A stretch of DNA of 64,000 bases, taken from Hymenobacter polaris (GTDB lineage Bacteria > Bacteroidota > Bacteroidia > Cytophagales > Hymenobacteraceae). Below the pieces are notes generated by a model. That model ran no database searches. It was not told the origin of the DNA and saw only the letters and a program-made list of their open reading frames with translations. The position numbers and the translations under genes were made by a program. The stretch spans positions 682,001-746,000 of the forward strand of contig NZ_JABBGH010000003.1 of the NCBI RefSeq assembly GCF_012927305.1, read 5' to 3'. The stretch's first letter is position 1, and the number at the start of each line of letters is the position of its first letter. This document shows positions 37,274 through 46,943 of this stretch, piece after piece.

Positions 37274-40200
37274 CTAGGCCCGCTCGGCCAGCAAAGGGTA
37301 CAGGTGCGCCAGCTGCTGCCGCACCGACTGGATGAGGGCCGCGCCGTAGGGGCAGCCGGGCTGCCGCGCCGCCCGCTCCAGCTCATCGAGCTGGGCGTGC
37401 AGGCCTGGTACGCCAAAATAAGCCACTTGGCCCTTGAGCTTGTGGGCCAGCTGGGCCAGGGTGGCGGGGTCGTGGGGGTACGCCTCGGGCAGCAGCAGCT
37501 CTAGGGCGGGGGCCTGCTCCAGAAAGGTGCGCACAATCTGCTGCACGAACTGCTCGTTACCGCCGGCCAGCTCTTCTAGCTGCTGCCAGCTGGGGCGCGG
37601 CAGCGCGGCGGGCGCGGGGCTTTGCGGGGGCGGCAGGGGGCTAGGGGCAGTGCCCGCCGGCCCCGTGGCGCGGCCCGTGAAATAAGCCAGCCGAGCGTGC
37701 AGGGTGGCGGGCTCGAAGGGCTTGGCCAGGATGTCGTTCATGCCCACGGCCAGGGCCAGGGTGCGGTCTTCGGGCAGCACCGAAGCGGTGAGGCCGATAA
37801 TGGGCAGCGCAGCCGCATCGGGAAAGCGCTCGCGCAGCAGGCGGGTGGCCGCGTAGCCGTCCAGCTCGGGCATCTGCACGTCCATCAGCACGGCGTCGAA
37901 GGGCACGGTGGCGGCCAGGGCCTGCTCCACGGCCAGGCGACCGTTGTCGGCCATGGTGACGTGTACGTGCCAGTTTTCCAGCGTTTTGCGGGCTACCAGC
38001 TGGTTGAGGGCGTTGTCTTCGGCCACCAGCACCCGCAGGCCGGGCGCGAAGGGCGGCAGCGGGCCGGTGGCTACGGTGGTGGCGTGCAGCAGGGCCTCGT
38101 CGGCCAGGGCGTAGGGTAGCTCGAAGCTGAACACCGAGCCCACGCCCACCTCGCTCTGCACCGTGAGCTGGCCGCCGTGCAATTGCACCAGGTTGCGGGC
38201 GATGCTGAGGCCCAGGCCGGTGCCGCCAAACTCGCGGGTGGTGCTGGTATTGGCCTGCGAAAAATCCTCAAAAATGGTTGTCAGCTTATCGGCCGGAATG
38301 CCAATGCCCGTGTCCTGCACCGCAAAGCGCAGCACCGCGTGCCCGGCGTCTAGGGCCGCGCCGGGCGCCGGGGCCACGCTCACCCGCACGCCGCCCTGGC
38401 GCGTGAATTTGAGCGCGTTGCTGACCAGGTTAACCAGTACTTGCTGCAGGCGCACCGAATCGCCGAGCACGGCCGCGGGCACGGCGGGGTCTACCACTAC
38501 GCTCAGCGCCAGACCTTTGCTGGCGGCAGTGTGCCGAAACATGGTGCCTAGGCCCTGCACCAGCGCGGGCAGGGCAAAGGGCGCCTGCTCGAGCGTGAGC
38601 TTGCCGGCTTCCATCTTCGACGAGTCGAGGATGTCGTTGAGAATGACCAGCAGGTTGTGCGACGACGAGCCGATGGCCCCCAGGTACTCCTGCTGCTCGG
38701 GCGTGGGGTTGGTTTCGCGCAGCAGGTTGGTGAGGCCAATCACCGCGTTCATGGGCGTGCGAATCTCGTGGCTCATGTTGGCCAGAAACTGGGCCTTGGC
38801 CCGGCGCGACGCCTCGGCCGCGTCGCGGGCCACCAGCAGCTCGGCGTTGATGCGCTCGATGTGGTGCTGGCGCTGGCGCAGCTCGGCGGTGCGCTCGCGC
38901 ACGGTGTGCTCCAGCTGGTATTTCTGGCGCCGCAGGGTGGCCTCGCGGGCCCGCACCAGCAGTGCCAGCAGCCCTAGGGCCAGCAGCGCGCCCAAGGCCG
39001 CCACCCAGCCCTGGCGCCACCAGGGCGTGGCAATGCGGAATGCGCTGGCCAGGGGCGGGCTCCACGCCGCGCCGGGCGCCGGGCGGCGCACCTGCACCTG
39101 CAGCTCGTAGCGCCCCGGCCCCAGGCCCGCAAACTGCGCCTCGTCGGCCAGGCTGGGGCGGCTCCACTCGTCGGCCAGCCCGCGCAGGCGGTAGCGGTAC
39201 TGCAGCGCGCCGCCGCCGCCCGCCGCCAGGCTAATGCCTTGGAAGGCAAAGCTAACCCGGTGCTGGCGCGGGCTGAGCGACCCCAAGGCCTGCGCCGGGT
39301 GGGCTTCCCCATCTACCTCGGCCCCGGTGAAGGCCAGGCCGGGTGGCGCCAGCGCGACCGGCTGGCGGGGTAGCGCCGTCAGGTCGAGGCGCAGCAGGCC
39401 CGCGCGGGTAGCCAGCCACGCCAGCGCCGGGTGGGTGGCCAGCGCCGGGCCGGGCAGGCCGCCCTGCCCTAGGGGGTCGGTGGCGGCCGTAAGGGGCTGG
39501 GCGGTGGCGCGGCGCGTATCAAGCAGGCTCAGGCCCTGCGGGTGCACCAGCAGCAGCTGGCTTGCCAGCGGGGCTGGCAGGGCCTGCAGCGCCACCACGT
39601 AGTCGCTGGGTAGGGCGCCGGGGGCTTGCAGGTGCTGCCAGCGCCCGCGGCCGGCCCGCTGGTAAAAGAGCCCTTGCCCCTCGGTGCCCACCCAGATGGT
39701 GCCGTCGGCATCTTCGGCCAGGGTGGTGGCATTGAGCCCACCGGCGGCCAGGCGATAGTAGGTGAAGTGCGGCTGGCCGGGCTGCCAGTTGGCCAGTCCC
39801 GTGCCGGGCGCCGCCAGCCAGATGCGCCCGCGGCGGTCGGCCAGCAGGGCGGTGGTGCTGTTGTGCAGCAGGCCCGAGGCGGTAGTGAAGTGGCGCACGC
39901 CCGGCGCTGGCCGGCCGGCCTTAGGCGTAGGCAGGTAGTACACCCCATCGGCCTGGGTGCCCACCCACAAGCCCGAGCTGGGCGCGTAGGCCAGGGCCGT
40001 CACGGCCGAGCCCAGCCCCTGGCCGCCGCCCAGGCCCGGCACCAACTCGGCGGGCTGGCCGGGCGCGGCCACCGCCCATACGCTTCCCGCCCGAGTGCCT
40101 AGCCAGAAGCCGCCGCCTAGGGCCGCCGGGCGGGCCAGTAGCACCCTGGCCGGGCCGCCCGGCACGGGTGGAATGCACGGGTTGGTAGCGGTGAGCTGGC

Positions 40201-40900
40201 CGGCCGGCGCGGTGGGCAGGTGGTAGAAGAACGAATTATCGAACGTGGCCCAGGCCTGTGCGCCGCCCGCCGTGGGCAGGCTGCCCAGCACCAGTGGCGC
40301 CTGCCGTGGCAGGGTGGGCCACAAACTCAGAAATCGGTCGGCGTGGCGCCACAGGCCCTGGCCGGCGGTGCCCAGCCAGGCGTTGCCCTCCCGGTCTTCG
40401 AGCAGGCAGGAGGGCGCTACCTCGGCGGGCAGCCCTAGGCGGTAGCGCCGCTGGTAACGCCCCAGGCGGGCAGTGTCGATGGGCGGGGGGCCGGTGGGCG
40501 GGTGCCACGCGCCGCCTTCGCCGGGCCGAGCGGCCCGAAAACGCCCGCCCGCCGCTCGCCGCACCGAGCGGGCGCCGTGGTAGTGCGCCACCCACAGCTG
40601 GCCGGTGGCCGGGTCTTCGCGCAGGCTGGTTACGAAGTTATCGGCCAGGCCATCGCGGGTGGTGAAGGTGACGAAGCGGGTGCCGTCGTAGCGCACCAGG
40701 CCCTCGGAAGTGCCCAGCCAGAGGTAGCCCTGCCGGTCTTGCAGCAGGCAGTAGATAAACAGCTGGCTGAGCCCCTCGGCCGGCCCAAACTGCTGCAGAA
40801 AGGCCTGGGGCGACGCAGCTTGGGCGGGCAGCAGCCTCGGCGCCAAACTTAGCAGGGCAAGCAGCCAGCCACTGAGTAATTTTAGATAAATACGACGCAC
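37274..40900 (-). CDS. Hybrid histidine kinase with propeller sensor, receiver and Hpt domain
   Basis: This 1208-residue protein starts at GTG with a signal sequence (LLSGWLLALLSLAPRLLPAQA). A two-component propeller follows (repeats such as GYLWLGTSEGLVRYDG, GNAWLGTAGQGLWRH, IWVGTEGQGLFYQ). Next come a Y_Y_Y-like domain (around 550-625) and one membrane helix (around 640). The HisKA domain has H711 in SHEIRTPMN, then an HATPase domain (GIGIPADKLTTIFEDFSQ; GTGLGLSI). The receiver has D1007 in LMDVQMPE, and the C-terminal Hpt has H1153 in AHKLKGQ. It lacks the AraC-type output of many Bacteroidota hybrids, so a phosphorelay to a separate regulator is expected. Confidence 0.94.
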   Translation of the reverse strand: MRRIYLKLLSGWLLALLSLAPRLLPAQAASPQAFLQQFGPAEGLSQLFIYCLLQDRQGYLWLGTSEGLVRYDGTRFVTFTTRDGLADNFVTSLREDPATGQLWVAHYHGARSVRRAAGGRFRAARPGEGGAWHPPTGPPPIDTARLGRYQRRYRLGLPAEVAPSCLLEDREGNAWLGTAGQGLWRHADRFLSLWPTLPRQAPLVLGSLPTAGGAQAWATFDNSFFYHLPTAPAGQLTATNPCIPPVPGGPARVLLARPAALGGGFWLGTRAGSVWAVAAPGQPAELVPGLGGGQGLGSAVTALAYAPSSGLWVGTQADGVYYLPTPKAGRPAPGVRHFTTASGLLHNSTTALLADRRGRIWLAAPGTGLANWQPGQPHFTYYRLAAGGLNATTLAEDADGTIWVGTEGQGLFYQRAGRGRWQHLQAPGALPSDYVVALQALPAPLASQLLLVHPQGLSLLDTRRATAQPLTAATDPLGQGGLPGPALATHPALAWLATRAGLLRLDLTALPRQPVALAPPGLAFTGAEVDGEAHPAQALGSLSPRQHRVSFAFQGISLAAGGGGALQYRYRLRGLADEWSRPSLADEAQFAGLGPGRYELQVQVRRPAPGAAWSPPLASAFRIATPWWRQGWVAALGALLALGLLALLVRAREATLRRQKYQLEHTVRERTAELRQRQHHIERINAELLVARDAAEASRRAKAQFLANMSHEIRTPMNAVIGLTNLLRETNPTPEQQEYLGAIGSSSHNLLVILNDILDSSKMEAGKLTLEQAPFALPALVQGLGTMFRHTAASKGLALSVVVDPAVPAAVLGDSVRLQQVLVNLVSNALKFTRQGGVRVSVAPAPGAALDAGHAVLRFAVQDTGIGIPADKLTTIFEDFSQANTSTTREFGGTGLGLSIARNLVQLHGGQLTVQSEVGVGSVFSFELPYALADEALLHATTVATGPLPPFAPGLRVLVAEDNALNQLVARKTLENWHVHVTMADNGRLAVEQALAATVPFDAVLMDVQMPELDGYAATRLLRERFPDAAALPIIGLTASVLPEDRTLALAVGMNDILAKPFEPATLHARLAYFTGRATGPAGTAPSPLPPPQSPAPAALPRPSWQQLEELAGGNEQFVQQIVRTFLEQAPALELLLPEAYPHDPATLAQLAHKLKGQVAYFGVPGLHAQLDELERAARQPGCPYGAALIQSVRQQLAHLYPLLAERA

Positions 40901-41063
40901 CTATTAATCCCCCTATGATAATTAATCTATAATTCTATAATGGTCAGCTAAATTACCAGCTTACGGCCAAGGTAAACTAGCTTTTAGGCAGTCGGGGCGG
41001 TTTTCTCAGCCAACCCCCGCCTTAGGCAGTCGAACAGCGTTCGCGTTGCCCAGCGCCCTAGGC

Positions 41064-41102
41064 CCTAAAAAAAGCAACCGGGCGGTGGGGCCCGGTTGCT
41101 TA
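41064..41102 (-). terminator. Intrinsic terminator of the T9SS protease gene
   Basis: AGCAACCGGG / CCCGGTTGCT form the stem. The minus-strand reading continues into T7. It lies 39 bp past the stop. Confidence 0.88.
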
Positions 41103-41140
41103 CTAATATAGCTCAATCATGTAGCCCTCGCCGGCGGCGC

Positions 41141-44100
41141 TTACTGCACCAGCAGCTTGCGGGCGGCGCTGGTGCCAGTGGCGGGCTGGTAGAGCAGTGT
41201 GTAGGCCCCGGCGGCCGCTGGCAGCGGCAGGGTGCGCTCCAGGGTGCCGCCGCTCTGGCTTAGCTGCTCGCGCCACACCACGCGGCCTAGGGCATCGAGC
41301 AGGCGCAGCTCGACTTGGCCGCTGTAGGCGGGCAGGCGCACATTGAGGGCCGAGCCGCCGGGGGCGGGCACGGGCCAGGCCTCCAGGCCCACGGTCGCGG
41401 CGGCGCTAGTGGTGGCCAGTAGCGTGCCGCTCACCAGCAAGTTGTCCAAATACAAGCCGTTGCCGTAGTCGTTGTAGCCCACGAAGCGCAGCACCACGCT
41501 GCGGCCCGCGTAGGCGCTCAGGTTCACGGTTTCGCGCCGCCAGTCGGCCCCCGAGCGGGGCACGAACAGCGCGGCGCGGGTGGCAGCCGTGGCCAGCGTG
41601 GCGCCGCCCTTGTTGTAGGCGCGGCCCAGTATGGCGCCCGAGCAGGCATCGGCTACTTGTATCTGCAAGGAATCCGAATACGTGGTGCCGCCACTCGTAG
41701 CAGTGGTGTAGGCCAGGTCAAACTGCAGGCTCGGGCTGCTCACGTTGGTGAGGTCGATGGCGGGCGTGTACACGGCGTCGCGCTCGCCCGTATTGGGGTC
41801 GAACGCAAACGGGGCCCGCAGCACCCGGCTGCGCGTGCCGTCGCGCCCGATGGTGGTGTCGCGTACTGCCCACGTAAACTTGCCGTCGGGGTTCACCACC
41901 GTCCAGCCGGCCGGCAAGCTCAGCGAAGCGTTGAAATTCTCGGTGTAGGGCAGGCTGCGGCCCTTGGTCACCTCAATGGTTTGGGTGGTCGTGCTGCTGC
42001 CGTAGCTATTGCTCACGGTCAGCGTAGCCGCGTAGGTGCCCGCCGCAGCGTAGGTGATGGCGCCAGGGTTTTGAGTGGTGGCGGTGCTGGGCGAGCCCCC
42101 CGGAAAGCTCCAGGCGAAGGTGCTGGGGCAGTAGCTGGCCGTGCTGCTAAACGTGACCTGGCTGCCGGGGCACACGCTGGTGGCGCTGGCGCCCACTACC
42201 GCCAGCGGCGCCCGGCCGTAGATGTACACCACGCCCGTATCGGCGCGGGTGGCCGTACCGCTGGCGTTGCTCACGCTCAGCGTCACGCCGAAGTGGCCGG
42301 GGGTGTTGTAGGTTACCAGCGGGTTGCGGGCCGTGGAGGTGCTCGGCGTGCCGCCCGGAAACGTCCAGGCCCAGCCAGTGGGCCGCAGGGCCGAGGTATC
42401 GGTGTACTGCACCTGCAGGCCGGGGCAGCCTGCGGTAGGCTGGCTAGCGGTGTAGAACGGTATCGGCGCGGCGCTCGCGCCCGTCAGGGCAATGTCGTCG
42501 AAGAGCCGGCCGCGCTGGTTGGCCAGGGCCACCGACGTGATGCCGGTGCCGCCATACTGCTGAAACTTGAGGCGCACGTCGCTCCCTAGGGTCAGCCCAT
42601 TGGCGCTGGCAATCTGGCTGAGGTTGACGGTCTTGGTTTGGTAGGTGGTCGTGGCGTTGGTGCCCGTCAGGTCAAATACGCGGTACCAGGTGGTGCCCCC
42701 ATCCACGCTCAGGGCCACGCCGTCGCTGTTGCTGCTGCCCGTAAACTGGGCCGGCATCTGCTCATCGGTTTCGCCCGGCTGCTTGCGCTCCCGGAAGGTG
42801 AGCTGCACGTTGCTGCCCAAGTTCGTCAGGTACCAAGTAGCTTCGTTGAGGCTGCGCGTGGTAGCCCCAGTATACGTGAGGCCATAGGGTGCATCCAGTA
42901 CCAGGTGGTAGTTGCCCGAAGCCGGCCCCAGGAGGGACGTCACCCGTACTCGCCCGGCGCCGGTGCTGTTCACGGTCCAGCTCATGGGGATGGCCCCCAG
43001 CTCAAAGTCCTGCAAGGCCGGGGGGCCGGCCGCCAGCCCATAAATAGCCGTGTAGGCATCAAGGAGGCCGGCGCCGGTTTGGGGGTCGCTGGCACTGGTG
43101 CCCAGCCGGCGGGCCGTGCTGGCCAGGCGGCTATACACCTGAGCGGGCGTCAGGCCAGGCTCCGACTGCAACAATAGGGCCGCCACGGCCGCCGCGTGCG
43201 GGGCCGCCGCCGAGGTGCCAAAGAAGTTGGGGTAGCCATTCTTGTCGATGTCCGCCCCGCTGTACTGCGGAAAGAAGCTGGTGTCCGTGCCGTCAATGGA
43301 GGTAATGTCCGGCTTCTGGCGCGTTTGCACGCTGCCTAGGGAGGTGCCAGTAGGGCCAAACAAGAAGGGTAGCGCCCCACCGAGCGAGGTAAAGCTTTCG
43401 GCCACGCGCTGGTTGGCGTAGCCAGCGGCCGCCACGGCCTGGGCGCCAGCCGCGGCCGGGTGCCCTACAATGGTCGAGCTAAAAGTGAAGGTAGGGTCGC
43501 CCGTCGCGCCGCTGCCCTGGCCGGCATCTATATATTTCAGCCGGCTCGGGTTGGCCGTGCCGTTGCGGCGCACTATCACGAAGTTGAAGGTGGTGGTGCC
43601 CGAGGTGGCAGTGCTGTTACTGTAAGACAGGATTTCCAGGGGCGTGCGCGACAGGAGGTTGTTGTCGTCCGAGCGGGCTACGGTGTCGCCCGGCACCCCA
43701 TTCTTCACCGCAATCAGGTACATGTCGAGGTCGGTTTTTACCCCGTTCGCGGTGTAAAAAGGGTCGGACCACTGCAGAATGGGCTCGAAAGACTGCCCAT
43801 TACTCAACGTCACGGTTTGCGTGGGCGCCGCCGTGGCCCCAGTCACGTCGAAGTTGAGGCGGTAGGCCGTCTGGGTGCCAACCGTGCTCTGCGTGAAAAC
43901 GGGCGCGTTATTCTCGTAGCTTTTATTGCCGAAGTTGCCCGCCGCCGAGAAGTAGGCCACGCCTTGGCCCACCACCTGGTTGACGGCCTGCGCAATGACG
44001 CCATCCTGGTAGAAAGGCTCATCGAACTGGTAAATATCATCTACCAGCACCCGGCAGTTGCCCAGGCTTGGGTTGGCCAGGTTGAGAATCTGCTGGGCAA

Positions 44101-44947
44101 AATTGAAGTACACGCTGCTGAATGCCATAGGTGAGCCCGGCGCCAGGTCGTTGATGAGCTGACACATCGCTCGGCCCTCGTCGGTGCCAAACTGATACTC
44201 CTGGTCTAAATCGCTCAGCACCTGCACTCCGGCCGCTGGCAAGTCGCCCGAAGCTACATCGGCCGCCGCTCCCCCTAGGGCATTGTACGAGTCGCTGAGC
44301 ACGCCAATGCGCACGCCCGCTCCGGTTAGGTTTTTGGGGCGGGTAGCGCGGGTGCGAGCCGCTTCCAAGGCGTAGTCGGCCTGGCTGGTGACCAGCCCGC
44401 CGCGCACGCGGGGCTTTAGCGCGGGCAGCACCCCTAGGAGGCCCCGGCTGGCTAGCCCCTCGATGCCCGCGCTGCCCGGCGCCAGCTCGCTCACCGGCAG
44501 CAGCCCCTCCACAAAGTGCAGCTCGGGATACGAGGCAGTTGTTTGAAAGCCGCGGCTCAGCAAGCTGGGCAGCAAGGCGTTCACATCCTGCGCCGTAATG
44601 TGCACAGCTACTTTCGACGCGTCCTTGTTAAACTTCAGATTTGGAAAATCGCTGCGTAAAAGCTGCGGATTGATGGGCCCTAGGCGGCTACTGGAGCCGC
44701 CGACCTGGCTATACAGCCGCTGCAAATGCCCGCCAATGCGCGAGTTGCGCCGGGTGGGCTGCGCCGCAATGGCGGCCTGGCGGCTGGCTTCGGCCGCCGT
44801 GCGCGCTTGTAGCTGGCTCGACGGCAGGTGCAGGCCGGCGCTGGCTGGCTGGGCAGGCAGGGTTTGGGCCAGAGTGGCGTGGGCTAGCCCGAGCAGCGCG
44901 GCCGCCGCAGCCCCCTGCCGCAGTACAGAACGGAAAAAGTGTGACAT
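41141..44947 (-). CDS. Secreted S8-like serine peptidase with PKD domains and T9SS sorting domain
   Basis: I start at the ATG giving MSHFFRSVLRQGAAAAALLG, which creates a signal peptide ending LAQ; a longer frame adds 47 unlikely residues. The 1268-residue protein has a peptidase region with IGVLSDSYN (D219), an AAGNFGNKS oxyanion-like motif and the nucleophile S579 in FGTSAAAPHAAAVAALLL. The usual GHGTHVAG histidine motif is not found; the matching place reads DEGRAMCQL. Two PKD domains follow (WTFPGGTPSTS, WSFPGGSPSTA), then a jelly-roll-like domain. The C-terminal VGLEAWPVPAPGGSALNV...YTLLYQPATGTSAARKLLVQ tail is a T9SS type A sorting signal. It should be released or anchored at the surface. 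Confidence 0.88.
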   Translation of the reverse strand: MSHFFRSVLRQGAAAAALLGLAHATLAQTLPAQPASAGLHLPSSQLQARTAAEASRQAAIAAQPTRRNSRIGGHLQRLYSQVGGSSSRLGPINPQLLRSDFPNLKFNKDASKVAVHITAQDVNALLPSLLSRGFQTTASYPELHFVEGLLPVSELAPGSAGIEGLASRGLLGVLPALKPRVRGGLVTSQADYALEAARTRATRPKNLTGAGVRIGVLSDSYNALGGAAADVASGDLPAAGVQVLSDLDQEYQFGTDEGRAMCQLINDLAPGSPMAFSSVYFNFAQQILNLANPSLGNCRVLVDDIYQFDEPFYQDGVIAQAVNQVVGQGVAYFSAAGNFGNKSYENNAPVFTQSTVGTQTAYRLNFDVTGATAAPTQTVTLSNGQSFEPILQWSDPFYTANGVKTDLDMYLIAVKNGVPGDTVARSDDNNLLSRTPLEILSYSNSTATSGTTTFNFVIVRRNGTANPSRLKYIDAGQGSGATGDPTFTFSSTIVGHPAAAGAQAVAAAGYANQRVAESFTSLGGALPFLFGPTGTSLGSVQTRQKPDITSIDGTDTSFFPQYSGADIDKNGYPNFFGTSAAAPHAAAVAALLLQSEPGLTPAQVYSRLASTARRLGTSASDPQTGAGLLDAYTAIYGLAAGPPALQDFELGAIPMSWTVNSTGAGRVRVTSLLGPASGNYHLVLDAPYGLTYTGATTRSLNEATWYLTNLGSNVQLTFRERKQPGETDEQMPAQFTGSSNSDGVALSVDGGTTWYRVFDLTGTNATTTYQTKTVNLSQIASANGLTLGSDVRLKFQQYGGTGITSVALANQRGRLFDDIALTGASAAPIPFYTASQPTAGCPGLQVQYTDTSALRPTGWAWTFPGGTPSTSTARNPLVTYNTPGHFGVTLSVSNASGTATRADTGVVYIYGRAPLAVVGASATSVCPGSQVTFSSTASYCPSTFAWSFPGGSPSTATTQNPGAITYAAAGTYAATLTVSNSYGSSTTTQTIEVTKGRSLPYTENFNASLSLPAGWTVVNPDGKFTWAVRDTTIGRDGTRSRVLRAPFAFDPNTGERDAVYTPAIDLTNVSSPSLQFDLAYTTATSGGTTYSDSLQIQVADACSGAILGRAYNKGGATLATAATRAALFVPRSGADWRRETVNLSAYAGRSVVLRFVGYNDYGNGLYLDNLLVSGTLLATTSAAATVGLEAWPVPAPGGSALNVRLPAYSGQVELRLLDALGRVVWREQLSQSGGTLERTLPLPAAAGAYTLLYQPATGTSAARKLLVQ

Positions 44948-45268
44948 AAAATGGGAAATGAAGGCAAGAAGAAGAGGCGCGGCCTGGGATACCGAGGGCC
45001 GCCGGTGAGCCCTAGGGCCCAAACTCGGCAATAACTTATTCACCAAGCTAGTTCCTACTTCGGATAAACTGCGTGAAGTATCGACCAACCGGGGTTTCCG
45101 CTCGACTTGGGAAGGGCGAAATTGGCGCTGGCAAAACTCGCACCCCAGCGCCGTAGCGCAAACTTTTTGGCGGGCTGCGGGCTTATAGCCAGCAGTTGCG
45201 CCGACTCGTAACTTTGTGCTGACGTAACGGCGTTTTCCCGTTTTTTAGTGAGTATTTCCCTTATTGCT
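44948..45268. other. Divergent intergenic region
   Basis: About 320 bp between the T9SS protease gene and the bacilliredoxin gene. An open frame continues upstream of the protease start but is not protein-like. A promoter element TAACTTTG (45209-45216) serves the plus-strand gene. No promoter was identified for the protease. Confidence 0.55.
45209..45216 (+). promoter_or_regulatory. Promoter -7 element TAACTTTG
   Basis: A perfect TAnnTTTG, about 50 bp before the ATG of the bacilliredoxin gene. The -33 TTG is not clear. Confidence 0.5.
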
Positions 45269-45691
45269 ATGGCAGTTTATCCCGAATACATGGTTGCCCC
45301 CATTCGCCAGGACCTGACGGAGGCTGGCTTTGAGCAGCTAATGACCCCCGAGGCCGTCGACCAGGCCCTCGACACCACCGAAGGTACCGTGCTCGTAGCC
45401 GTCAATTCGGTGTGCGGCTGCGCGGCCGCCAAGGCTCGCCCCGCCCTCAAGCTGGCCCTGGCCAGCGCCGACAAAAAGCCCACCAAGCTGGTAACCGTTT
45501 TTGCCGGCATGGAAACCGACGCCGTGGCCAAGATGCGCGAGCACTTGCTGCCTTACCCGCCCTCGTCGCCCTGCATCGGCCTATTTAAGGATGGCGAGCT
45601 GGTGCACATGATTGAGCGCTACCATATTGAAGGCTCCGACCTCATGCGCATCGTCAACAACCTGCAAGGCGCCTTCGAGGAGTACTGCTAG
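45269..45691 (+). CDS. BrxA/BrxB family bacilliredoxin-like protein
   Basis: The 140-residue protein has a thioredoxin-like fold with the family motif C49-G50-C51 in NSVCGCAAAKARP. Bacilliredoxins remove bacillithiol from S-bacillithiolated proteins. The N-terminus MAVYPEYMVAPIRQDLTEAGFEQL is typical. A GTG seven codons upstream is possible but not conserved-looking. The TAG stop lies in a CTAG that directly borders the inverted-repeat element. This is not BrxA of the BREX phage-defence system. Confidence 0.92.
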   Translation: MAVYPEYMVAPIRQDLTEAGFEQLMTPEAVDQALDTTEGTVLVAVNSVCGCAAAKARPALKLALASADKKPTKLVTVFAGMETDAVAKMREHLLPYPPSSPCIGLFKDGELVHMIERYHIEGSDLMRIVNNLQGAFEEYC

Positions 45692-45771
45692 GACCACTGA
45701 TTAGCGCGGATTTTAGCGAATTTCACGGATTTTGTGGACGGCTTCAACCTGGGTTGGGGCCGTTCTTTTTT
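45692..45771 (+). repeat. Left terminal inverted repeat / terminator of the element
   Basis: It begins GACCACTGATTAGCGCGG and contains GGATTT-type blocks spaced about 10 bp apart. It ends in a hairpin (ACGGCTTCAACC / GGTTGGGGCCGT) followed by T7. In plus orientation the hairpin acts as an intrinsic terminator for the bacilliredoxin gene. Confidence 0.85.
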
Positions 45772-46077
45772 TGCTTGCACCTAACTTATTATTGTTGGGC
45801 ATTAACGAGATGGATTATGCAAGAAGCGCTTAAACTTTAGGCTGGCTTCGCCAAAATTTATCAACAATGCCACTTCCAAGCGATAAGCTTTTAAATAGTT
45901 TATTGTCTGAGCACAATGAGCGTCGGTTAGCTCATTAACTGCTTTCAACTCAATCAGCACTTGATTTTCAACCAAAAAGTCTGCCCGTCGGGCTCCAATA
46001 GTGGTTTCTTTGTAGAAGACTGGTAAATGAATTTCTCCTTGGAAGACAATTCCGGCTTCTTTAAATTCTACTGCTAG

Positions 46078-46939
46078 GGTGTGTCTGAAAAGTCAGGTAA
46101 CTTAGGCGCTATGGCACAGCGCTATGAATTAAGCGAGGCACAATGGGCAGTTATCAGTCCCCTGCTGCCGCAGCAAACCTTGGGTCGGCCGGGCCGTGAC
46201 CCACGCCAGCTCTGGAACGGGCTGTTCTGGGTGTTACACAGCGGCGCGCCCTGGCGGGACCTGCCCACGCGCTATGGCCCGTGGCAAACCGTGTACGAGC
46301 GCTTTCGCCGGTACCGTCGTGACGGCATCTTAGCCCAGGTGCTACGGGCATTGCAGTTACAGCTTAACGCGGCCCAGCGGCTGGACGCAGGTACGTGGCT
46401 CGTTGATGCTACGCACGTGCGGGCGGGGCGAGCCGCTGCCGGTGCCCGAAAAAAAACGGTGGTCAAGCTGGCCAAGCGCTGGGTCGCAGCCGGGGCGGGT
46501 TAACTACCAAATTGCACGTGGTCACGGATGGGCAAGGGCTGCCGCTGGGCTTGCACCTGACGCCCGGCCCCCAACACGAGGCTACGCACTTAGCCATGGT
46601 CTGCGCGCAGGTCGTACTGCCCAAGCGGCCCCGCCAGCTAGTTGCTGACCGCGGCTACGACAGTCGGCGGGTACGGGCCTGACTGCGTCAACGCCGTATC
46701 CGAGCGGTGATTCCGCGGCGGCGCCTAGCCGCGGGCCGGCGTAATCGGCGTCGGGGCCGTCCCCCACAGGTACCCGCCGGCCTGTATGCCCAGCGCAACG
46801 CCGTCGAGCGTTTCTTTGGCTGGCTCAAGGAACATCGGCGGATTGCTACCCGCTTCGAGAAACTGGCCGACGCCTACCTCGACATGGTACGCCTGGCTTG
46901 TATCAAGCGATTACTCAGCTACTTATTTTCAGACACACC
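46078..46939 (+). mobile_element. IS5-family insertion sequence (IS427/IS1031-like), 862 bp
   Basis: The ends are perfect 14-bp inverted repeats GGTGTGTCTGAAAA. CTAG is duplicated at both sides (46074-46077 and 46940-46943), fitting the YTAR target of this group. It encodes a two-frame DDE transposase on the plus strand. It lies inside the GxxExxY gene. Confidence 0.93.
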
Positions 46940-46943
46940 CTAG
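46111..46943 (+). pseudogene. IS5-family transposase, two frames with an internal stop
   Basis: OrfA (from the ATG giving MAQRYELSEAQWAVISPLLP) contains GRPGRDPRQLWNGLFWVLHSG and the DDE Asp in WLVDATHVRA. It stays open to 46503. OrfB lies in the -1 frame and continues NGGQAGQALGRSRGGLTTKLH, ADRGYDS, then RNAVERFFGWLKEHRRIATRFEK. The switch point is an A8 run with the slippery A-AAA-AAA heptamer (46449-46455), typical of programmed -1 frameshifting. An in-frame TGA at 46680-46682 interrupts orfB where Trp or Arg is expected. The copy is probably inactive. Confidence 0.88.

Noticed and set aside
41657..42589. 310-codon plus-strand frame opposite the T9SS protease
   Set aside because: It is an antisense shadow of the protease gene with no signal, domain or promoter.
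45269..45691. BrxA-like protein as evidence for a BREX phage-defence island
   Set aside because: The CGC motif and length mark it as a bacilliredoxin, which only shares the name. No PglZ, PglX or BrxC homologs are present.
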